Assembly (NCBI GenBank): GCA_964035545.1
Contig: OZ037769.1
Span: 728,501-792,500 of the forward strand
Length of the DNA stretch: 64,000 nucleotides
Direction: 5' to 3'
Origin: Bugula neritina
Taxonomy: Eukaryota > Bryozoa > Gymnolaemata > Cheilostomatida > Bugulidae
The notes below the pieces were generated by a model. The model saw only the letters and a list, made by a program, of their open reading frames with translations, had not been told where the DNA came from and made no database searches. This document shows positions 1 to 11,449 of this stretch, piece after piece; the first letter of the stretch is position 1, and every line of letters begins with the position of its first letter. Made by a program: the position numbers and the translations under genes.

Positions 1-208
1 CTGTCTGTAATTTTTCTGTTTTATTCAGTCAACCCCCTCCCCCCCCCCTTAATGGGTATGATCACTATCATTGAACTATGACTAAGTTTCAGTTTATTGA
101 TCATTATCAACTGAAATAGTTTATAGAACTTATTTTGTTTATGCAGTAGCCTCAGTGACAAGTTGATGTCAAGGACAAGTTGAAGCTACATGACAAGAAC
201 TCAGGTAC

Positions 209-1283
209 CTTATGCGCCTCCATTAGGTCTTCCTCCAGTGCCACCATGTCTTGGAGCATCTCAATTACAGATTTGTCCGCCTTGGCCACTCTTGCAAGTT
301 GTTTGAGATGTAACGTCTTCCCTGATAGGACAGCTTGCTGCATGAAGTTCTTCTTCTTTTCATCATCTGTAAGTTTAGCAAGAATAGTTTGTTGACATCA
401 ATTTGCAAGCACCTTATATCTTAAAAACTTTTTACCAGGGAATAATTACTCTAATAGAATAATTCTTAGCGCATTTAAAATTATTTAATCCAGAGTTAAT
501 TACTTGAGATGGAAAAAGTTATGACATCCAAATCAGAAACATGCTATATAATTGTTATGATTTTTTAGTTGCTATGACAACGTATCTCTAAAGTGATAAG
601 ACTTTTGATTAGTCAAAAATGGCTTACCAGATCCAACAGCAATTAAATAGGACTTCACATATTTTGTGAACATTGCATATTGCAGGCCGTCAATCATGGC
701 ACTTAGTCCAGATACCCCGCTGCTGTCGCGGACAAACATGTTGCACTTTGACAGCAAAATCTCCCATGCTTCTGGTACATCTAAGCTGCTAACTGAAATA
801 GTAAAAGTTAATCAAATGTAAATCATTGTTTTGAAAACTTGCAAGTACCAATTGTTAAATTTACTTGATAGAACTAGTAGACTTTTACAAAAAATACACC
901 TGAAATATCAGAACTTACAACACAATACTTTTTCTCAAACATTATATTATGCATAAGCTATAAAATTTCAAACTTTATTCCTTTTTCAATTACTAGTTTC
1001 TAGCTACTTAGAGAACTTCTCAATCTAATAAACTTTAGTCTGATTTTCTTTTTAATTTCTAGTATCAAACTATATTAGAAGACATCTATTTTTAGAGCTC
1101 AAAGTGTATTATTTTATAGTAACACTTACAATGAGTGGCGGCTAAATGAACATAAGTCTGGCCATTACTACTCCTTAAACTAAAATCAACAGCAGCTGAG
1201 CCCAGAGCAGAGAGGATAGATTCTTTAGTCTTATCTTCTGCTGTAAGTGCTTGGAAGAGTGAGCTTTCTTCAAACTTTGCCAT
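209..1283 (-). CDS. Ankyrin-repeat-like protein, 5' part (runs off left edge)
   Basis: Three exons join in consistent phase: 1283-1130 (ends phase 1), 792-628 (ends phase 1) and 366-209 (ends phase 0 at a GT donor), giving about 159 residues with no stop, so further exons lie beyond position 1. The start is the first ATG, beginning MAKFEESS. Residues about 38-75 read like a degenerate ankyrin repeat (NGQTYVHLAA, then a leucine-rich helix and a D-S-S-G-V-S-G-L turn). The third exon is a charged helical segment with many Lys, Glu and Leu. Ankyrin repeats are protein-interaction modules, so no specific role can be assigned. The splice sites are canonical (gtaagtg, gtaagcc, gtacctg). The family is uncertain because only one repeat-like unit is visible. 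Confidence 0.6.
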
Positions 1284-2678
1284 GATAAACTGTGAAACAA
1301 GCTTACAGGTTTAAGATTTCATGAGTAATTTAAATTTATGAAAAATTTATTTTAGTTTTTATATGTAAAATTACTACTCTATACGCTTACTTGAATAAAT
1401 TACATCAAACCACAAATAAATTATTGTGCTTCTCTGCTGAAAGCCTTTAATTTTTAATCTATTCACAATAAAAATGAGCTCCCAGCTTGAGTTTGATTGA
1501 GAGTTTGATTAAATGATAATGTTTATAAACTAACTCTAAAAACTACTATACTCTACAATAAAATGATCCGGCAATCCAAGTAAGCTCAATCATTTTGATT
1601 AAGAGTGTCCTCTAATAATTAGTTTGATATTCTGACACTAATATTCATATTGAATTTATTAGGTGAAATGCTTCAGTTATAGTTACTATAGCATTTTATG
1701 GTGACTAAAGTATAATATTAGATACTTTTGTTTTCAATTTCTAAAACATTTCAAATTTACTTTGCCGTTTTAAAAAAGTATAAATTATTAAACATAAATA
1801 ATAAATTTAATATAAATAAAAAATAAAATACTAAAACTGTTAATTACAAGGCAGTCTCAAGGCTTTCATTCTTTTAACGATCAAGAATCGAGTAAATAAC
1901 TTACTACAGAAGTTTTTGTTCAGCTTCAATAATTAGGTAATCAAGCTAGTAAAACGCGTTTGAGTTAGTAAGGAGATCAATGGTGAACATTGAAATCGTT
2001 TACTATTATTGGTTTGTATGCAACAGTGAATGTAAACGAGACAGTTTTACGGTTGCCAGGTGATCTTATGAAAGGCTAGTTTCTATTGCACGCTAGTGTC
2101 TATATCACGACCTTGACATACTTCGTAGCAACCAAACGCATTAATATAAAAGAACACAACTCTTAACATATAGATGCTTTCGCTTTCATAATAAATTTGC
2201 ATTGGCTATTATATAAGATGTTGTGTATGATTATAAATATTATGAACACATTTATTGATGTCACTAATAAAAAACAGTTTTGAGCAAATCAAGTAGACCT
2301 ATTTGAAGCGGAAAGGTCGAATTGAAAAGTTAAAAATATGTTCGATATAAGACACAAATAAATAAACTATAAAATAATATAAATTCTTATTTTATAGCAA
2401 AAAATATTTATCTGGTATGTAAATCTTATATTATTGCTTAATTTTTAAATTATGCATCATAGCAAATAAAATGTCTGCAAAAACAGTTGAAACTGTGGTG
2501 TTGAGTGAGATGACAATCCTTTATGGAAATTTGTGCAAAATATCCAAATAAGTCAATTGCATAATACTCTTGACACTCTTATATTGTTAAAACATCCATC
2601 AATGTAATTGAATTGAATTTTTGCTACAATCAAAAATTTTTGAAATAAAAATACTTTCGGTAAATGATGTAACAACTG

Positions 2679-4213
2679 TTAGTAATGATCATCAAAATTC
2701 ATGTTGCCATGACGATTATGCTGATAGTTTATTCCACAATATTTGTCTCTAAGGAGAGGTCCGTAAACTGAATATACGGGTCTCCTGTGATTGGCTCCGG
2801 TCATAGCGTTACTGTGTGGGTACAGGTGATCATTGCCATAGATATTGTATGTACCCTGCAGTCCGTATTGGCCGCGCCCCCTTTTTGTTTCTGTCACAGG
2901 TCGACCTCCAGTATGGTAGAGGTCATTGGGGTGTGGCTTAGGGTAGTCCACTCTGAATGATGGATCTGTACTCCATTTCTCTGAAATAATAAAACAAAAA
3001 ACTGAAACCACTACTTCGTCTATTTCATCTAAATTATACTTTATCACAATATTTTTACAACCAGATGTCTTAAGTTTTTAAGTTTCATTCTATAATTCAC
3101 TGCATAATATGATGTCTACCACTCTATTGATTGATTTACATATCACAGCATGACAACACGTTGCAAAATTCAGTGTAAATATTATATCAGCTAATTTCAT
3201 AGTAGTTCTTCTATCACTTGTGTTTTAATTATAAAACAAAAAGAGATCGAACATTGCTATTAGGTAGCTACATCTGCTGAAAACAACTACCAATGAGATA
3301 TCAGGTTACAAGACAACACACCACTCATGGGCTCTTTCTCAAAAGGCCACTGTGTCTGTCTCTGTGGACCATATTTCTCTTTCATGGAGCCGTGTATGAA
3401 GTTAGGGTGAGGGGCGTTATGTTTGCTCCACCAGTTCTGATACGAAGAGACCACCGGCCTTCTCTGACTGTATTCTCTGTAGTGCAAACTCAGGCTAAAA
3501 ATACAATGGTGCAAATATAATAAACTTGAAACACCAAAAACATTATTTAAGAAGTTGTCTGCCCTTTCAGCTAAAATTCAATCTTCTAGTGAATTACTAA
3601 AATAATGCAGATTGGAACATATCTTTTCCAAAAAGAAATGAAAGGAATGCAATAAAGCCACAATTTTTAGAAATTTTCTCAATAATTTTACTTTTAACAT
3701 TTTATATTTAGAAACTGTCATTTTTTTCAATCTAAATAAGTTAATTTATCAAAGTAGCTCATGTAACTGAGTTAAACATATGTTGTGACATTGCAGTATG
3801 TTGCAAAGGTTTTCTTCCAATGTTTTTCACTGAACTTTATATAAGTCTGTTTAGTAGGACAACATTTTATTATTTCAAATTTCTCAGTTTGATCATTCAA
3901 AATGGTTGATTCACTCACTTATACACAAATTATATTCTTATATGGAATTGAAATACACGCGAGTTGAAAAAGCAATCTAAATGCATACGTGAAATAACTA
4001 AAGTAACTACTGATTGACCAACGGTGGAAATATAAAAAATGAATTTTTTTTAAACTTGAGATGAGAAACAACATGGTGATAGTCAATAGACGAAGTTAAT
4101 ACTTACTTCGGGCCTTGGGGTACAAAGAGTGAAGGAGCAGATAAAGTTCTTACATAGTTTGGGGGTACATCATCCCACCTTCGAAGAGGAGCAGGATCTA
4201 AGGCTGCACTCAT
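2679..4213 (-). CDS. Unrecognised 193-aa Tyr/Pro/His/Arg-rich protein
   Basis: Exons 4213-4107, 3494-3322 and 2980-2679 join with phases 2 and 1 and end in a TAA stop, giving 193 residues from an ATG that begins MSAALDPAPL. The exons are clear: acceptors tttttag and atttcag, donors gtaagta and gtgtgtt. The protein has no signal peptide, membrane segment or long hydrophobic core. It is rich in Tyr, Pro, His, Asn and Arg, with short motifs such as YQNWWSKHNAPHPNF, HYREYSQRRPVV and a C-terminal NYQHNRHG. This composition is typical of small extended proteins of ciliary or sperm-tail doublet microtubules, but I could not match it to a named family, so that is only a suggestion. It lies 1.4 kb upstream of, and in the same orientation as, the ankyrin-like gene. 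Confidence 0.65.
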
Positions 4214-7200
4214 ATTTAACTAAGTCATCCACGTCTACGAACACTAGCTACTAGTAGTACTACTAAACGTTGCTACTACTAAATTAACAAGCTCACTACT
4301 AGTACTAATAATACTACTAACTACTCTTGTCATACGAACCCGATTGCCTCGCAGCTTTTGTATTAAATAGTCGCCTAGCAACAGCGTGTCAAGGCCTGAT
4401 AATTGTATTCCGTATTTACGAGCACACTTTTTATTTCTGGATAATAAAGTATTGACAACTCCAGTACCCTTGCACAATTCACTGTGAAAATAGAAATTGT
4501 ATTATTACAATTATTACAACTTTTATTACCAACGTGGCATTAATCTGTATTATAGCTTAAGCCACGCTGACTACAACAAAGTCTAGAAACTATAATATAT
4601 TATTATGCTGCTACTTATTATGCTTTTAGTAGCCATAATGTTTCTTTTGCAAATTCTCAGTTTTTTTATAAATTTTGAATAATTGCTGAGTTGTTGTTTT
4701 TAGATCTAATTAGTTCAACAACTTGATGTTTGAGCATTCATTAGCTAGATCAGACATAATCATTTCAAACAAAACTATAATAATCAAACTCAATTTAAAT
4801 ATTATATATGGAATATTTGGCATTACTACAAGTTGCAAGAGCTAAGCACCTTTTACAATAATACTGCTTATTATAAGTTTTTGTCTAATACATACATTCA
4901 TAAAATTATGCTTCAGAAAGTTGCTAAATGATAGCAACCAGAGATTACATCATTGTATTTTATAAAGTGCCACTATTTACACTTTATACTGAAAAGTTCA
5001 CACAGCTTTACAGCATGTTCTTAGAAATGTTTTCTACGATAAATTACAGAGTGGTGATCATTATATAATTACAGTCTTTGAATGGTTTATATATCTGATT
5101 GTACAGTAGAATAATTAGCTTATTAGTCCAAGTGACAGATGTATTCACACTACAGTTAAACTACAACTCTGTTCGGGTGGCCAAGGTACCCACTCAGAAA
5201 ACTCAGGTTATAAATGAAATTGTAAGAAAAACACAAGCTAAATTTTATTTAATTTAAATAAAACTTACGAACACAACTTAAAATTTCCCATGACAGAGAA
5301 CAGCTTTACAGACAGGGAACAGCTTTACAGACATGAAACATGTCAAGATCCTTAGTTATACTATTTATTCTTAGTTACTAGTTATAATAATTAGTTAATG
5401 GTTATTAGATAGAAGTTGATATTTGGGAGTGAATAATAATAATAGTATAATATATTTGTTTTATAATTAAATGAGCATATGACCCATTTTAGAAGAATGA
5501 AATACACAACACTTCTTATTGGTAGTAAAAAATATTAATGTAGTTTTATTTGTTTACAAATTGCAAATAGCAAGTAAAATATGGCGAATTTTGACCTTGA
5601 CAAATAAATGTCTTTCGGCAGCGTCTAAATTTAACTTCCTGTTTCTTTGTTCTATAGTTATAGTTGATAGTAATTGCTTGTAACGTAAATTGTTATAAGG
5701 GGTTTATTTTAATATTAATATTGAATATTGATAGGTTTTATTATGCGTATTATATGTTCTATTAGATCCACTGCTACTGCTGTTATTTATTTAGGAATTT
5801 CAGATTTCACTGATGTAGGTATCTCGAATGTGGTTCTTAAACTTGATTGGCTCAAGGATTTCATTAACTTAGCATCACTCCGCGAAACCAGCAGTTTGAA
5901 TACGGCATATTCTTTGAATAGAAAAACAATTCCGGCATTGCACACAGCTACAAGCACTCTCAATGTGAATTATCTGCATTGTATTTCAAGTGATTAGCTA
6001 GAGTGTATATATTATACTGTACAGCCAATTGTTGCCGTATCAACACTCAGATTATATAATATAAAGCCAAACATTAAATTTAAATTTTAACCGATTTGAT
6101 TCAAAATATCTTATAATTTAGCAATTTATAGGCCTGGTGTCATGCTAGATAGCTGGTCACGTAGTGACAGGTTGTTTTATAAATATAGAATTTAAAATAT
6201 TTTTCTGTAAAGCTTCTTAAAATAGACTCCAACTAAATTATTTTTTTTCATGAATTAGTAAATCAAAGTTTAGGACAAAAATGCATATACAGAAGATGAT
6301 ACAAGATGTAACTGTAACTGTAGCTAGCATGCTTAGATTCCATGATGTAGAAAAATTGCAACACAATTTTGTAGTTTTATAAGGTTTAGTTCTTAATACA
6401 TTCAAGCTTTCTACCAATATAAAAAATGTGGTAAACGAAGAAAATTGTCTGCAAACAATATTTAGTAGTTAAGTGAAACTTAGTTCTGTTTCCGCAGGCA
6501 GGTTTTCCAGTCAATTAGATAAACTAACTTTGCTAATGGCTGATGACATAACCTCTGCATTAGTGGCCCTTCAGCTACAATGCATTGTTATAGAGGAGGT
6601 ATTGTTTGCTTGTTCAGCTTCAACTCTACTGTGGGAATATTGGAGTAAGTGGAAGCTATTAAACCCTATATTAAGATCACATAACCTTCTGGTCAAGCTA
6701 AAGAATGTGGTATCTGGAATATTCTAGGATTTGTGATCATAACATTACAATAGACTTACCAAAACACAAAACATTCTCGTATTTGATTTAGTGATTAAAA
6801 TTCAAATTCGTATAAACATATATTGTGCTGTATTTTCTCACACATATTTGGCAAAAAATGTTAATTGATGATAATTATGCAATTGATGCATTTCCTCAAG
6901 AGATTTGGCCCTATCAAGACAGAGGTAGGTTTCTCTCTGCGTTACCTCATTTTCAGATACCAAATTACTTTAATATCTTTCACGTTCACTCTTCTATTGA
7001 CTTACTATTTACTAACGCGCAGCTAAAACTATCAAAGTAGAAATATAATTATAGATTAACAGCTATAGTAGTGTAACTAGCTTAGAGAGAGGAAATAGCT
7101 GCAGGCTACACTTTGATGTAGAACATTTCTGTACTGCTAAACACCAAATAGGTACGTCTGTTCTAACAGGGAGTTTAGTATGCACTCAGTGTCAGTACAA

Positions 7201-10200
7201 TTACATACTCATGGTGTGACACATTGACAACGCATGCAGGTCTTCCTTTTCACATCTGTCATTTCTAGCCCATCCCATTCTCTATGTCTTGACAAGTTCT
7301 TGCAAGTGCTCCTTCTGTTACAGCTTTAAACCTAACAGGTCGTGTCAATATGTCCTTAGCTATTCAATTGATGATACTGCTAAACGTACTCTCAGTTTAG
7401 CTCAATACTTGATAAACTGAGATAATTAAGTGCAAGCAGTAATTACGTCCTTCAGCTATATACCTATTTAAGTTATTTCTGGCCAAATATCTTTGTTTTC
7501 ACTTTCAAACTCAACTTAAAATGGCTAAAGTTAGTTCAACTCATTCTTCTCTGATTGTCAACATTTTGGATATGTGTCTTTATTCAATCACACGTTTGTT
7601 CAAGGAATGCCCTTAGGCAAACTGCCCTTTAAATTTAGCAAATATTAGCATTAAGCCTCAGGGACGGATTGCTAGGGGTATATTCACAGCATAAACCCTT
7701 AACCAGCAGCAATCGAGTGAAATTTCTAAAATTCTCAGCACTACATATATGATAAGAATATAGTTGATTTATCATTTGTCGATCAAACCACATGTAACCT
7801 TTAAAATCAGGATTCAGTGTAGATCCCTAATTCTTAGCAAATTACGTTGATTATACATATTCGAATATATTTTATCCAGCTATGACATAATGACATACAA
7901 GACATAATATAAAACTTTACACCCGCTAACTGAATAACTTTTAACTCAACACAACAAATCTATGAGCACAAAATTTAAAAATAACTGCATACTTGTTTTC
8001 AGAAAGAAAGTAACTAAAAGCTGTTTTTATTTTGAATATCTGTATAAACCTTCATCTTGCTTACTCGGGAGTGAAAAACATTTAAAAGGCCAAGTATAAA
8101 TTGGCATAGCTCTTAGAAGTTCAACAGAATTTCTGGAATTAATTTAGTCTCCAGCAATGTAAAAATGATTAAATTAAGATATGTATTTATATGAATAATG
8201 TTTAGCTGAAATACTTGCAATATTCTTTAGATTTTCTCAACTTTACAACCTTTACAACCAGTTGCCTATAAATCTTGCATTTTAAAGTTATTTCAAGCTG
8301 ACAAAAAGAATCCGAACTTTTTCCGGCTTCTAACTTCTAAAACAGCTTTCACGGCCTAACAATTCAACTGCCAAGCTTTTTAAGCGTCAGAGCTTGTCCG
8401 TGATAACTGAATATGTTTGTTACAGCAGCTACACTCAGACTAGAGTTAGTCTACACTCAGTCTATGCTCTTCTGGGACCAGTTGCAAGCTAATAAAGTTT
8501 GACATTGTTAAAGGTATGTATTTCCAATTGTCTTTTTAGTAACAATAGTTACATTTAGTGTATAATTCCCAGTTTCTCACACCTGTTTAGCAATTACCTT
8601 AACAGATAAAGCAATCTGTGAACTATAAATAGCCTCGTAGAGTAATTACACTTGAAGAATTATGAATAATAGTTAATCATATATGTTAATATCTATATTT
8701 ATTTAGGTAGTACATAATTATATCTTCTACCAACAAAACATAAAAACAATTAATAGTTTAATGTGATTTTCAATCAATTCTATTGTTTCTTGGATGAACC
8801 AGTTTAGTATAAAATCAATAATGAAATCGAAAACATTAACATAATTAAATTTAAGCTTCAACCAATAAGAATTTAGCATTCCTTGAAATATAAGGCTCAA
8901 TGTGAAATGCTACTTTGTCATTTAATGTGATGACACTAATAATAAAATACAATTAATGTGCTACAATCTTGCTTGGGTTGTTATTTTGGCTTGAATACAG
9001 TAATCTGTAATTTTACCATCTGACTGACCATAAAGTTTATTTTCAACATTAATATTTTAGTTCTCACAGCTATTTACACCAGCATACAATTTGTATTTAT
9101 TTCTCTCTGTCAAATTCTTTAAACTGTCAAATTTATTTAGTTTATTCACACTTCCAAGTCAACATAGTGATCTGCACATGAAGAATTTGTTAGATCTGTA
9201 AAGTATAGAATACTCTAGACCTCCTGAACTGCTCTATGGAAAGTTGCTACAATTTATGATGACATGCTTAGAATTTAGAATTATCTATAGAGTAAATAGA
9301 TAGATAATTCTATATAATTATCTATGTATTATATGTATATAGAATTCTAATAGTATATATAGAAACTAGATACTATAACCCTTTAATCTGCAATTTACTT
9401 TTAACAAATTATTCTAGTCAATAGATTTGTCCAAGAACTAAAAAATGCAGGTTTTAGACTAATGAATTATCAACTCATCATTTTATTTATACTGTTGCAA
9501 TAATCCTATTTACAACAGCATGAGAATTGTCTTCCCTTAGCCAATGCTCAGCATATAACAAGTAAAACACTACTGACAAACAATATTTTAATGCAGTTCT
9601 AATTGGATAAAAACATAAACGTAAAATTATTCAGCCTAATTTTGCAATTTCAGCTCAAAACTTATTTATTCAACCACCCATACTGCGTACTTAGCGTACG
9701 AAACAGTGTTCAAACAGCTAATATTAACAAACTAATATAGCATTATTTTTTGTTTTTTCAGACTTCATAGATATTAAAAATTATACAATTGATTTTGCAT
9801 CACATGTGTAGTTCACTGTTCTTTGTGGCAATTTTTGAGAAAGAATACTATATATAATATATTTAAAGAAACAAAATATCTATTGTTTTAGCATTAGCTA
9901 ATTTAATATCCATGTGAAATATCCTGTTCTTTAAAACATATATACAGGTAACGAAAATTTAGTTTAAATAATTGCCTGTCTAAACATAACACTCCTTGTA
10001 TTAATTAGTCAAAACATAACGTGGAATTATTCAATATTCGTGATTACTTTCACATCCCAATAATTTTGAGTAACAGTTCTAGCCAATGAACAGTTATGTA
10101 ATGTTTATTAGCCAATGAGATATTTCAGATTTAGCTGTTGAGTTACTAGTATAATTATCCAGGCATAGTGAAGGTAATGGCTAGTTGATAATAGTGTGTG

Positions 10201-10232
10201 CTTTAGGTCGGATTATTGATTTGCAACAACTC
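4214..10232. other. About 6 kb without a supported gene
   Basis: AT-rich sequence. Open frames of 60-90 codons at 5728, 6473 and 6825 (plus) and 4244 (minus) lack convincing splice context, domains or coding-like composition. I see no RNA gene. A short AT-rich palindrome near 9.3 kb is listed separately. Confidence 0.5.
9276..9325. repeat. Short AT-rich palindrome
   Basis: Arms TAGAATTATCTAT (9276-9288) and its reverse complement (9300-9312) are separated by 11 bases, and a third related copy follows. It could form a hairpin or be a remnant of a small inverted-repeat element. No terminal duplication was recognised. Confidence 0.5.
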
Positions 10233-11024
10233 ATGGCTTCCAACGAATCTCCAGTAGTGGAAGAAGAAGACCTCCACTCCGGCTGGGAAGTAGTTTCCTG
10301 TCGCAGAAGGCTATACACGCCACGCACAAGAACTTCCAGGCAAATAGAGAAAGTAAGTAAAAGCATCACAGAACTCAACAATGTGCTCAACAAGCTGCAC
10401 AGTAGAGGTGAGACTGCGGAGAAGAGAAAACAGGGACTGGCTAAATACAAAGTTGATCTAAAAATGGCAACAATTGAATCGGTGAAAGCAATGTACGCGG
10501 AGTATTTGAGACAGAAGGTTGTACAGCTCTCCAAATACAATGCAGAGACTGAGTTCCAGACCACAACATTAGAGAGCTTTACCACTCCAGACAAGGAGGG
10601 TTCAACCAGATCTCTTTTCACCACGCCAAAGAGAAGCTCTAATAGCACCCCTGCACCTTCTCCAGTCAGCCATAAGACCGAACCTGCAGAAAGCTCTGAC
10701 ATCACGAAACCTCCGTCAGCCACCCACAATGCACTGCCGCCATCAACTAACGCTGACTTTGCACAAAGGACTAGTTCAAGTTTAGTTGAAGGCAAAGACT
10801 TGAATGCGGCTGCGTTCACAACCCCGACATCCAAATCATCCAGAGTTTCCACAGTGAAGCAGATGTCAACCCCTAAAGGCTCTCCACCCAACCAGGTCTC
10901 TAAGTGTCTGTCAAAATCCAAAGGGAAGAGTCCGATTGTCTCGGCCCTGGAAAGAGATCTTACTCCTACAAGAAACGCAGAAACTCCAAGGTTCAGAAGT
11001 CCGCTTGCCAAACCCCTGAAGTAG
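10233..11024 (+). CDS. Intronless Ser/Thr/Pro-rich protein of about 263 aa, unrecognised
   Basis: A single long frame runs from an ATG in good context (ctcATGG) to TAG. The frame stays open about 50 bases upstream but has no earlier ATG. The N-terminal part (residues about 8-95) is acidic then basic and predicted helical, with heptad-like Leu/Val/Ile spacing (IEKVSKSITELNNVLNKL), suggesting a coiled coil. The remainder is low complexity, rich in Ser, Thr, Pro and Lys, with repeated Thr-Pro sites (FTTPDKE, FTTPKRS, FTTPTSK, MSTPKGS) that would suit proline-directed kinases. No catalytic domain is visible. An AATAAA lies 377 bases after the stop. The composition suggests a disordered nuclear or cytoskeletal phosphoprotein; this is inference. 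The opposite strand is also open for 285 codons, but that looks like a mirror frame. Confidence 0.6.
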   Translation: MASNESPVVEEEDLHSGWEVVSCRRRLYTPRTRTSRQIEKVSKSITELNNVLNKLHSRGETAEKRKQGLAKYKVDLKMATIESVKAMYAEYLRQKVVQLSKYNAETEFQTTTLESFTTPDKEGSTRSLFTTPKRSSNSTPAPSPVSHKTEPAESSDITKPPSATHNALPPSTNADFAQRTSSSLVEGKDLNAAAFTTPTSKSSRVSTVKQMSTPKGSPPNQVSKCLSKSKGKSPIVSALERDLTPTRNAETPRFRSPLAKPLK

Positions 11025-11278
11025 CAAAGATGGTGCATTGCAAGAAACCTTGTGATCCTTGGAGACTGAAAGTATACAAGAGGTATATCACTAACTACGA
11101 GCTCTCAGTTGAGCATAATTCACACTACTTTAGAGTTTAGAGTGCCAAGAACCAGGTTAAGAAACTTTCCTCCAGATAATCAGCTGATTTTCTGCTGCAG
11201 AAGCAGTTGGTGTAAGTTTTGGCAAATCTCAGAATAATTTCTTGATAATACTCCATGCTGTTTTCTTGTTGGCAAAAG

Positions 11279-11318
11279 TTATAACTGCAGGTAAAATGTT
11301 ATAACTGCAGGTAAAATG
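11279..11318. repeat. 20-bp tandem duplication
   Basis: Two perfect copies of a 20-bp unit containing ctgcaggtaaaatg lie in the probable 3' UTR of the intronless gene. Each carries a CAG|GTAAAA donor-like core. Confidence 0.7.
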
Positions 11319-11400
11319 TTATGTTTTGATATTATTTATTTTTTTATATGAGATTATATCATTGTTTTGTTGCCTATTCGTTATCAACTTTGTTTTGAAT

Positions 11401-11406
11401 AATAAA
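11401..11406 (+). terminator. Candidate polyadenylation signal AATAAA
   Basis: This is the first clear AATAAA after the TAG of the intronless gene on the same strand. It is an inference from position only, because the region is AT-rich. Confidence 0.4.
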
Positions 11407-11449
11407 AATATGCTTAACTTCTTCTCAATTACAATACATGGGTATGTTT

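Noticed and set aside
10181-11038. 285-codon open frame on the minus strand opposite the intronless gene
   Set aside because: It mirrors the plus-strand gene; the plus frame has the better start context, a Thr-Pro-rich low-complexity protein logic and a downstream AATAAA.
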